Below, in pieces: positions 57,853-64,000 of a stretch of DNA of 64,000 nucleotides. Under the pieces are notes generated by a model that saw only the letters and a list, made by a program, of their open reading frames with translations, ran no database searches and was not told the origin of the DNA. Origin of the DNA: SHZI01 sp963802215 (GTDB lineage: Bacteria > Pseudomonadota > Gammaproteobacteria > Steroidobacterales > GCA-2729495); contig CAWDHQ010000002.1 in assembly GCA_963802215.1 (NCBI GenBank), positions 1 to 64,000 on the forward strand, written 5' to 3'. The translations under genes were made by a program, and so were the position numbers. Numbering within the stretch: position 1 is the first letter of the stretch; each line of letters begins with the position of its first letter.

Positions 57853-59160
57853 TCAGCGCTTGGCGACGTCGATGTAGTCGCGCGTCGTCGGGCCGGTGTA
57901 CAGCTGCCGGGGGCGGCCGATGCGGCCATCCGGGTCAGTGATCATTTCCGTCCAGTGGGCTACCCAGCCGACGGTGCGCGCGATCGCGAACATCACCGTG
58001 TACATCGACTTGGGGATTCCAAGGGCCCGGTAAATGATGCCGGAGTAGAAGTCGACGTTGGGGTAGAGCTTCTTCTCAACGAAATAGGGGTCCTTGAGCG
58101 CGATCTCTTCCAGGCGGAGCGCCAGGTCGAACAGCGGCTGGTTGCGGCCAAGCCGCGCCAGTACCTTGTGGCAGGTCTCGCGGATGATCGTCGCCCGGGG
58201 ATCGTAGTTCTTGTAGACGCGGTGACCGAAGCCCATCAGGCGGAACGGATCGTCCTTGTCCTTGGCCTTGGCGATGAACTTCGGGATGTTCGCTGCGGTG
58301 CCAATTTCCTCGAGCATGTTCAGCACGGCCTCGTTGGCGCCGCCGTGGGCGGGGCCCCAGAGCGCGGAGATGCCGGCAGAGATGGCGGAGTAGGGATTGG
58401 TGCCGGAACTGCCGGCCATACGCACGGTCGACGTGCTGCAGTTCTGCTCATGGTCTGCATGCAGGATGAAGAGCAGGTCGAGGGCTTCGGCCGCCACCGG
58501 ATCCACGTGGTAGGGCTCCGCGGGTACCGCGAAGAACATGTGCAGCAGGTTCGAGCAGTAGCCCAGGTCGTTACGCGGGTAGGTGAACGGCTGGCCGAGC
58601 GAGTGCTTGTATGCCGCCGCCGCGATGGTGGGCAGCTTGGCGATGATCCGGTGGGCGAAGATGTCCCGGTGGCGTGGATTCAGGATGTCGGTGGTGTCGT
58701 GGTAGAAGGCCGACATGGACGCCACCACACCGGCAACCATGGCCATGGGATGGGCGTCGTGGTGAAAGCCGTTGAAGAGACGGAGGATCGTCTCGTTCAG
58801 CATCGTATGGGTACGGATCGTGCGATCGAATTCAACGAGCTGAGGCTGTGTCGGCAGCTCCCCGTAGAGCAGAAGCCAGGCCACTTCAATGAAGGAGCTC
58901 TTGGCAGCGAGCTGTTCGACGGGGTAGCCGCGGTACATGAGGATGCCCGCGTCGCCGTCGATATAGGTGATCTTGCTCTCACAGCTGGCGGTGGAGCCGT
59001 AGCCGGGGTCATACGTAAAAAGTCCCTGGCCCGTGAACAGGTTACGAATGTCCACCACGTCGGGACCTGTGGTCCCGGCTCGGGACTTGAGCTCGAACTC
59101 CTTCCCGGTCGACTTGTCCCTGACGGTGTAGGTGCGTCCGTCTTTCTGCGCGTCGCTCAT
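57853..59160 (-). CDS. gltA: Citrate synthase
   Basis: This encodes 435 residues from ATG 59160; an in-frame start at 59187 is less likely. It is a type-II (NADH-sensitive type) citrate synthase. MYRGYPVEQLA and FHHDAHPM are followed by the catalytic His in HADHEQNCSTSTVRMAGSSG, GPAHGGANEAVL, FGHRVYKNYDPR and the catalytic Asp in PNVDFYSG. It condenses oxaloacetate and acetyl-CoA. It is a stand-alone gene here with no neighbouring TCA genes. Confidence 0.95.
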   Translation of the reverse strand: MSDAQKDGRTYTVRDKSTGKEFELKSRAGTTGPDVVDIRNLFTGQGLFTYDPGYGSTASCESKITYIDGDAGILMYRGYPVEQLAAKSSFIEVAWLLLYGELPTQPQLVEFDRTIRTHTMLNETILRLFNGFHHDAHPMAMVAGVVASMSAFYHDTTDILNPRHRDIFAHRIIAKLPTIAAAAYKHSLGQPFTYPRNDLGYCSNLLHMFFAVPAEPYHVDPVAAEALDLLFILHADHEQNCSTSTVRMAGSSGTNPYSAISAGISALWGPAHGGANEAVLNMLEEIGTAANIPKFIAKAKDKDDPFRLMGFGHRVYKNYDPRATIIRETCHKVLARLGRNQPLFDLALRLEEIALKDPYFVEKKLYPNVDFYSGIIYRALGIPKSMYTVMFAIARTVGWVAHWTEMITDPDGRIGRPRQLYTGPTTRDYIDVAKR

Positions 59161-59303
59161 GATCGTATCCGGCTGCGTGCGGGCCAATTGAATCCGACAT
59201 TATAGGGAAGGCGCCGACGCAGCGCACCCGTCCGGGTCACGCTTCCGGAAGCGCTAAACAAAGCTGGAGATCGCGTGGAGCGCGGCCGCGGGTCGGCCGG
59301 ACG

Positions 59304-59510
59304 CTATTCGGGGCGGCTGTACTTGCGGCGGAACTTGTCAACGCGCCCGGCGGTATCGAGCATCTTCTGCTTGCCGGTGTAGAACGGATGACAGGAAGAA
59401 CAGACTTCCACGTGCAGGTCGCGGCCCAGGGTGGAGCGGGTCACGAATTCGTTGCCACAGCTGCAGGTGACTTTCACTTCGGCGTAGGCGGGATGGATAT
59501 CGGCTTTCAT
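59304..59510 (-). CDS. rpmE: 50S ribosomal protein L31 (zinc-binding type)
   Basis: This encodes 68 residues. The zinc ligands are the Cys pair in VTCSCGNEF (16 and 18) and in VEVCSSCHPFYTGKQK (37 and 40), so this is the C+ form. The ending RVDKFRRKYS is typical. It is monocistronic here, between gltA and the DnaA-box gap. Confidence 0.95.
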   Translation of the reverse strand: MKADIHPAYAEVKVTCSCGNEFVTRSTLGRDLHVEVCSSCHPFYTGKQKMLDTAGRVDKFRRKYSRPE

Positions 59511-59828
59511 TCAAAGTCACCGTCTGGATGCAGTCTTTGGGGGGCTAAATCGTTGGCCGGTTGGAGGCAGGGCGCCACGAGGGCCCACCGGTGCCGGGGC
59601 GCGGAAGGATAGCCATAAGGGGGCGAGGCCGCAAGCACCGCCACCGGGGGACAGTTATCCACAGAAGCTGTGGATAAGTCTGTGGAGGAGCCGAATCCAC
59701 CGGGGCTTAAATCCGTCAGGCAATACGAATCTGTAACCTTGGTGAAGTTTTAGCCAATGATAGTTGGCTATAACAATCAATGAGATATACGGCTTACCCG
59801 TGTGTTGGGCTTAAGTAGGCCGACGTAT
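59511..59828. other. Gene-free gap with paired DnaA-box-like sites and an AT-richer stretch
   Basis: No gene is evident in 318 bp. It holds two inverted TTATCCACA sites (59655-59677), a third partial TGTGGA at 59681, and an AT-richer stretch from about 59705 to 59810. That stretch includes the inverted repeat TAGCCAA-6nt-TTGGCTA at 59751-59770. The rpmE promoter must lie at its left end. Confidence 0.6.
59655..59677. promoter_or_regulatory. Inverted pair of consensus DnaA boxes
   Basis: TTATCCACA (59655-59663), 5 nt, TGTGGATAA (59669-59677). Both are exact matches to the consensus box TTATNCACA. It could bind DnaA as a regulatory or titration site. dnaA, dnaN, gidA and rpmH are not in the window. 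Confidence 0.7.
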
Positions 59829-60512
59829 CTAGCTGTTTTTTCTTACCGGACCCCCTCTTGTGAATAAACCTGGCCCTCCCGGGCCAAGCCGTGCCTGCAG
59901 AAGCGGCCTCAGGCGCTCCAGGGCGCGGCCCCGGTGACTGCGGGCATTCTTGGCGTCCGGGTCCAGTTCCGCAGCCGCCAGCCCGCTTCCAGGGTCCAGG
60001 AAAAGCGGGTCGTAGCCAAACCCGCCCCGCCCCCGGGGTGCCGCCAGGATCTGCCCTTGCCAGACGCCCTCGGCGACCAGTGGCGACTCGTCCTCCGGCC
60101 CGTCCACCCAGACGAGCACGCAGCGGTAGCGGGCGGCGCGCTGGCCATCGGGGACACCTTTCAGCGCCGCCAGCAACCTGCCGTTGTTCGCCGCATCATC
60201 GGCTTCGGGTCCCGCGTACCGGGCCGATCGCACGCCCGGTTCGCCCCCCAGCAGGTCCACTTCCAGTCCGGAATCGTCAGCGAGCGCCGGAAGGCCGGTC
60301 AGTCGGGCAGCATGGCGCGCCTTCAGCAGGGCATTGGCGAGGAAGGTCTCGCCGGTCTCCTCGACCGGAACGATTCCGAAGTCGGACTGGGGGCGGACCC
60401 GCCACTCCGGGCCCAGCAACGCCTGAAACTCCCTGACCTTGCCCGCGTTGCCGCTGGCCAGGACGACGTCAACCGGGACGACGCTGGGCAATTGCGGCGG
60501 CAACGGCGGCAT
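59829..60512 (-). CDS. rdgB: XTP/dITP pyrophosphatase (RdgB/HAM1)
   Basis: This encodes 227 residues. The substrate loop VVLASGNAGKVREFQALL (about 17), FLANALLKARHAA, the catalytic region LADDSGLEVDLLGGEPGVRSARYAG and GFGYDPLF with the closing SHRGRALERL are intact. It hydrolyses inosine and xanthosine triphosphates to keep them out of DNA. The 5' end overlaps rph by 44 bp. The C terminus is about 20 residues longer than usual. Confidence 0.93.
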   Translation of the reverse strand: MPPLPPQLPSVVPVDVVLASGNAGKVREFQALLGPEWRVRPQSDFGIVPVEETGETFLANALLKARHAARLTGLPALADDSGLEVDLLGGEPGVRSARYAGPEADDAANNGRLLAALKGVPDGQRAARYRCVLVWVDGPEDESPLVAEGVWQGQILAAPRGRGGFGYDPLFLDPGSGLAAAELDPDAKNARSHRGRALERLRPLLQARLGPGGPGLFTRGGPVRKNS

Positions 60513-61230
60513 TCTGTGCCTGCATGATGCCGCGGACGCCGACCACGGCCAGGTCGAGCAGTTTGTCCAGTTCCTCGCGGCGGAACGCGTGGCCTTCCGC
60601 CGTGCCCTGGACCTCGATGAACTGGCCCGCTTCGTTCATCACCACGTTCATGTCCGTCTCGGCGCCGGAATCCTCGGCGTAGTCGAGATCCAGCACCGGC
60701 TGACCCCGATAGATACCGACCGACACCGCGGCCACCTGGCCGTGCAAGGGGCTCGAAGCGACGGCGCGCGTGGCCACGAGGGATTGAACCGCGAGCACCA
60801 GCGCCACGTAGCTCCCGGAGATCGCGGCCGTGCGCGTGCCGCCATCTGCCTGCAGCACGTCGCAGTCGAGGGTAATCGTGCGCTCGCCGAGCGCCTCCAG
60901 ATTCGCCGATGCGCGCAGGGACCGGCCAATCAGGCGCTGGATCTCCAGGGTACGCCCGGTTTGCTTGCCCTGGGCCGACTCGCGCCGGGTCCGGGTATGG
61001 GTCGCCCGGGGGAGCATGCCGTACTCCGCCGTGATCCACCCCCGACCCGAATTGCGGAGGAAGGACGGGACGCCGGATTCCACGCTGGCCGTGCACAGCA
61101 CGCGGGTATCGCCGAAGCTGGCCAGCACCGAGCCCTCGGCATGACGGGTAAAGGAGGTTTCGAAGGCAACGTTCCGGAGCTCGGCGGGAGCCCGGCCGCT
61201 GGGTCGCGCGATGACCGTGGGGATGCTCAT
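60469..61230 (-). CDS. rph: Ribonuclease PH
   Basis: This encodes 253 residues. The typical start is followed by GSVLASFGDTRVLCTASVE, RGWITAEYGMLPRATHTR, RTLEIQRLIGRSLRA and ITLDCDVLQADGGTRTAAISG, with AETDMNVVMNEAGQFIEVQGTAEG near the C terminus. It trims tRNA 3' ends phosphorolytically. It is upstream of rdgB and downstream of the PP2C gene. The overlapping ends suggest one operon. Confidence 0.95.
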   Translation of the reverse strand: MSIPTVIARPSGRAPAELRNVAFETSFTRHAEGSVLASFGDTRVLCTASVESGVPSFLRNSGRGWITAEYGMLPRATHTRTRRESAQGKQTGRTLEIQRLIGRSLRASANLEALGERTITLDCDVLQADGGTRTAAISGSYVALVLAVQSLVATRAVASSPLHGQVAAVSVGIYRGQPVLDLDYAEDSGAETDMNVVMNEAGQFIEVQGTAEGHAFRREELDKLLDLAVVGVRGIMQAQNAAVAAAIAQRRPG

Positions 61231-62078
61231 CCAGCTGCCGCCTTGGACTGACCCTTGCCGGGCGTCTTCACCGCACCCTGGGCAGCGTCCCTGGCGTGCG
61301 ACTTGCTCCGTCCCCTGGGCCTTTCCGGAGTATCGCCCTTGCCGAGATAGCGGAGCGCGGCCCCGGACGTGTTGTCGCTGTAGGGCCCGCAGGCCCGCAC
61401 GGACTGCTCGCCCAGCCGGCGCAGCCCGGCCGCCAGGGGCTGGCTGTCCCCGGCCAGTGCTCCAATCCGGTCGTCACCCAGGCCCGACCACAAGCCATCG
61501 GTGCAGACCATCAGGACATCCCCGGGCTCCAGGCGCTTCTGCCTGGTGATCGTCATGCCGGGCAGCCAGGCATCGCCGCCCAGGCAGCATTCGACGAAGT
61601 TCCGCATGGGGTGGGCCGCGATCTCTGCCTCCGTGATCACGCCTTCCTGCAGGAGCAGCTCCACGTGACTGTGATCGCGGGTTCTCTCGCGGACCGCGCC
61701 GTTGCGCAGGTGATAGATACGGCTGTCCCCCACATGGGCGAAGTAGGCCGCGTCGTCCTGCACGAGGCAGAGGGCGCAGGTCGCCCGGGGCCGGGCCTCC
61801 AGCGACAGGCGCGCACCCAGGGTGACCAGGTTCACGTGCGCACGGCCGATCGCCAGGTGCAGGAACCCGATCGGGTCGAAAACCGGATGGGTAACGCGGC
61901 TGAAGGCGTCCCGGACGGTCTCCGTGGCCAGCTGGGCCGCCTTGGCCCCATCGGCGTGACCACCCATGCCGTCCACGGCGATGAGGAGCACGGCATTATC
62001 GGCGGCGATCACCTGAACGCGATCCTGGTTTTCCTCCCGGTCGCCAATCAGGCTGAGGTCTGCATACTCGACGCGCAA
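61227..62078 (-). CDS. PP2C-family serine/threonine protein phosphatase
   Basis: This encodes about 283 residues. Motifs: DLSLIGDREENQDRVQV, LLIAVDGMGGHADGAKAAQLA (metal Asp and GG), ARPRATCALCLV, YFAHVGDSRIYHLRNG, RTRDHSHVE, DVLMVCTDGLW and a final GPYSDNTS. These hold the metal-binding Asp residues. I chose TTG 62078 (preceded by AGGGTG), since homology begins there; ATGs at 62162 and 62147 are in frame. The Lys/Ala-rich tail is low-complexity. The stop overlaps rph. It is divergent from yicC. No partner kinase is visible. Confidence 0.87.
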   Translation of the reverse strand: MRVEYADLSLIGDREENQDRVQVIAADNAVLLIAVDGMGGHADGAKAAQLATETVRDAFSRVTHPVFDPIGFLHLAIGRAHVNLVTLGARLSLEARPRATCALCLVQDDAAYFAHVGDSRIYHLRNGAVRERTRDHSHVELLLQEGVITEAEIAAHPMRNFVECCLGGDAWLPGMTITRQKRLEPGDVLMVCTDGLWSGLGDDRIGALAGDSQPLAAGLRRLGEQSVRACGPYSDNTSGAALRYLGKGDTPERPRGRSKSHARDAAQGAVKTPGKGQSKAAAG

Positions 62079-62165
62079 GGCAACACCCTGTGATACTTCG
62101 CGGCAGTCTAAGCGCCACCCAAACCCGATGCACAGAATTTTTGCCATAAACGTGAGCGCCATCGC

Positions 62166-63032
62166 GTGATCAGGAGCATGACCGGCTTCGCGCGGGGCGA
62201 GACCGCGACGCCCCAGGGGCAGCTCCTCTGGGAGGTCCGCTCAATCAACCACCGCTACCTGGAGGTCCAGCTGAAGCTGCCGGACTTCTGTCGCGCGATT
62301 GAAAATGACCTGCGCCAGCTCGCGACGGCCCAGCTGGGTCGGGGCCGCGTGGAAGCATCCCTGTCGCTGCGCGCCGGCGAGAACCGCTCGCCAGCCGGCA
62401 AACTCAATCTGCCTCTGGTCCGGCAGCTGGTCGGGCATTTCGGCACCATCGCCGATGAACTTCGGAATTCCGCGTCGGTGAGTCCCCTCGACGTCCTGCG
62501 CTGGCCCGGCGTCCTCGAACAGGAGGAACAGGACCCGGCGGCATTGCTCCCGGTCGTCACCCAGACCTTCACGGCGGCAATTGCGGATCTGAACGCTGCC
62601 CGCGCCCGCGAGGGCGCGCGCATCGGGGAGATGCTGGAGCGCCGTCTCACCGAGATCGAGTCCCATGTGGCGGACGTGGTCGCGCGGCTGCCGATCGTGC
62701 TGGCCCGGATCCGCGAGCGCCTGGCCGAGCGGGTGGCCGCCCTGAGCTCGCCCGTGGATCCCGAGCGGCTCGAGCAGGAAATCGTACTGCTGGCCCAGAA
62801 GCTCGACGTGAGCGAAGAACTCGACCGCCTGACGGCGCACCTGGCCGAGTTCCGGGACAACCTGAAGTCGGATGCGCCGGTCGGGCGCCGCCTCGACTTC
62901 CTGGTGCAGGAGCTGAACCGGGAGGCAAACACGCTGGCCTCCAAATCAGCCGACGCGGAAACGACGCGCCACGCCGTGGACATCAAGGTGCTGATCGAGC
63001 AGATCCGTGAGCAGGTCCAGAACGTCGAGTAA
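62166..63032 (+). CDS. yicC: YicC-family endoribonuclease-like protein
   Basis: This encodes 288 residues from GTG 62166; ATG 62178 is in frame. The family start IRSMTGFARGE is followed by WEVRSINHRYLEVQLKLP, then LGRGRVEASLSLR, and a C-terminal FDFLVQELNREANTL-type segment (here DFLVQELNREANTLASKSAD) and KVLIEQIREQVQNVE. YicC acts as an endoribonuclease in E. coli. It overlaps gmk by 26 bp, the usual pairing. Confidence 0.93.
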   Translation: MIRSMTGFARGETATPQGQLLWEVRSINHRYLEVQLKLPDFCRAIENDLRQLATAQLGRGRVEASLSLRAGENRSPAGKLNLPLVRQLVGHFGTIADELRNSASVSPLDVLRWPGVLEQEEQDPAALLPVVTQTFTAAIADLNAARAREGARIGEMLERRLTEIESHVADVVARLPIVLARIRERLAERVAALSSPVDPERLEQEIVLLAQKLDVSEELDRLTAHLAEFRDNLKSDAPVGRRLDFLVQELNREANTLASKSADAETTRHAVDIKVLIEQIREQVQNVE

Positions 63033-63669
63033 GGCGGCAGGCGCCGTCCCGCTCCGCCGCGGCACCCTGCTCGTCCTCTCCGCGCCCTCTGGCGCCGGCA
63101 AGACCACCCTGGTGAAGGCGCTGCTGGCCCGGGACCCGAGCCTGCGCTTCTCGATTTCCTACACCACACGGGAGCCGCGACCGGGCGAAACGGACGGCAG
63201 GGACTACTGCTTCGTCGACCGGGCGCGCTTCCGGGAGATGGTGGCCGCGGGCGACTTCCTCGAGCATGCGGAGGTCTTCGGCAACTTCTACGGCACCAGC
63301 CGGGCACAGGTGGAAGGCCTGCGCGCGGGCGGCCACGACGTGCTGCTCGAGATCGACTGGCAGGGCGCCCGGCAGATCCGGGCCAACGCGCCGGACTGCC
63401 GCACGGTCTTCATCATGCCGCCGTCGGTCACGGAGCTCGAACGGCGCCTGCGCACGCGGGCGACCGACAGCGAGGACGTCATCCGCCGGCGGCTCGGCCA
63501 GGCGCTCGACGACATGTCTCACTGGGCGGAATTCGATTTCGTGGTCGTTAACGAAGTACTGGAGGAGGCCGTGGACGGCCTGATCGCCATCCTCCAGGGC
63601 AAGAGCTCCCACCTGGCATCGTCCGCACCCGGCACGGCGGCCCGCGCGCGGGCGATCGTCGGCGGCTGA
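63007..63669 (+). CDS. gmk: Guanylate kinase
   Basis: This encodes 220 residues from GTG 63007. P-loop LVLSAPSGAGKTTLVKAL (about 22), GMP-binding SISYTTREPRPGETDGRDYCFVD, FGNFYGTSRAQVE, LLEIDWQGARQIR and lid residues RLRTRATDSEDVIRRRL are intact. It phosphorylates GMP to GDP. It is followed by rpoZ after 97 bp. Confidence 0.95.
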   Translation: MSRSRTSSKAAGAVPLRRGTLLVLSAPSGAGKTTLVKALLARDPSLRFSISYTTREPRPGETDGRDYCFVDRARFREMVAAGDFLEHAEVFGNFYGTSRAQVEGLRAGGHDVLLEIDWQGARQIRANAPDCRTVFIMPPSVTELERRLRTRATDSEDVIRRRLGQALDDMSHWAEFDFVVVNEVLEEAVDGLIAILQGKSSHLASSAPGTAARARAIVGG

Positions 63670-63679
63670 TCCGGCGGGC

Positions 63680-63704
63680 GGCATATGGCATTTGTGCATA
63701 TGCC
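63680..63704. repeat. Short inverted repeat between gmk and rpoZ
   Basis: GGCATATG, 9 nt, CATATGCC: perfect 8-bp arms 11 bp after the gmk stop. No T-run follows, so its role (attenuator, mRNA 3' end or operator for rpoZ) is open. Confidence 0.5.
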
Positions 63705-63766
63705 ATTGCGCCACAACCGCAGCGCGCCCTAGAGTCGCGGCCCGGCAATCATCCAGAGCAGAGCAC

Positions 63767-64000
63767 ATGGCCCGCATTACCGTCGAAGACTGCCTCAAGA
63801 ACATCCCCAACCTGTTCGAGCTGGTAATGGTGGCCGCGAAGCGCTCCCGCCGGATTGCCAATGGCGCCGAGCCGCTCCTGGACCGGGAGAATGACAAGCC
63901 CACCGTGGTGGCGCTGCGCGAGATCGCCGCCGGGCTGGTGACTTCCGAGCTTCTCAAGGAAGCCGACCAGACGCCGGAAGACCTCATGGCCCGCGAACAG
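63767..64000 (+). CDS. rpoZ: RNA polymerase omega subunit (partial, runs off window)
   Basis: The first 78 codons are present from ATG 63767: MARITVEDCLKNIPNLFELV, AAKRSRRIANG, and VALREIAAGLVTSELL are the omega signature. It stabilises RNA polymerase assembly. spoT would be expected next by convention but is outside the window. The C terminus is not seen. Confidence 0.93.
   Translation, partial: MARITVEDCLKNIPNLFELVMVAAKRSRRIANGAEPLLDRENDKPTVVALREIAAGLVTSELLKEADQTPEDLMAREQ

Noticed and set aside
59511..59828. Chromosomal origin (oriC)
   Set aside because: There are only two exact DnaA boxes, and none of dnaA, dnaN, gidA, parA or rpmH is nearby. Reported instead as a DnaA-site finding.

Overview
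The window is high-GC DNA that reads like the chromosome of a gammaproteobacterium. The basis is gene content and order: ubiE-ubiJ-ubiB, pilMNOPQ next to aroK-aroB, tesA divergent from ybbA-ybbP, rph-rdgB, yicC-gmk-rpoZ, a type-II citrate synthase and a PEP-carboxylase-family gene. The exact lineage cannot be read from this sequence alone. No tRNA, rRNA, CRISPR array or complete insertion sequence was seen.

Region 1 (1-8.6 kb) is a polymorphic-toxin locus on the minus strand. A giant SpvB/VCBS/Rhs protein of about 1,985 residues ends in a variable tip. Its stop codon overlaps (ATGA) the start of a small membrane protein, the likely immunity gene. Downstream lies a silent second cassette: 541 bp of identical Rhs core, a different tip with an HExxH zincin-like motif, and its own ATGA-coupled lipoprotein. 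After that comes a decayed third Rhs remnant. The 5' end of the giant gene holds a (CT)14 tract inside the signal-peptide codons. As given, neither upstream ATG is in frame with the toxin, so the gene looks phase-variable and currently OFF.

Region 2 (8.6-24.7 kb) holds secreted hypotheticals, a DUF411 protein, a GH3-family acyl-adenylating enzyme, an RND efflux pair whose pump is frameshifted, a SpoU methyltransferase, the ubiquinone genes ubiE-ubiJ-ubiB, a degenerate toxin-antitoxin-like pair, and dps plus catalase for peroxide defence.

Region 3 (24.7-31.4 kb, minus) is a complete contiguous trpEGDCFBA operon in which all six gene junctions overlap. It is preceded by a leader peptide with three consecutive Trp codons and a terminator hairpin, which is a classical attenuator.

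Region 4 (31.5-35.4 kb) is an island of small toxin-antitoxin-like modules (Phd/VapC, MazF with a DUF3018 partner, and a DUF2283 pair) together with a FAD-dependent oxidoreductase translationally coupled to one of them.

Region 5 (35.5-54.1 kb) contains a PEP-carboxylase homologue that lacks several catalytic motifs, a hydroxyacid dehydrogenase, a NUDIX hydrolase, ybbAP/tesA, pyrF, a dGTPase-like gene, aroB, aroK, an Ig-like lipoprotein and the type IV pilus assembly operon pilMNOPQ. Region 6 (54.5-64 kb) contains mrcA (PBP1a), gltA, rpmE, an AT-richer gap with paired DnaA-box-like sites, rdgB, rph, a PP2C phosphatase, yicC, gmk and the start of rpoZ. REP-like palindromes sit exactly at gene ends and supply stop codons at several places.
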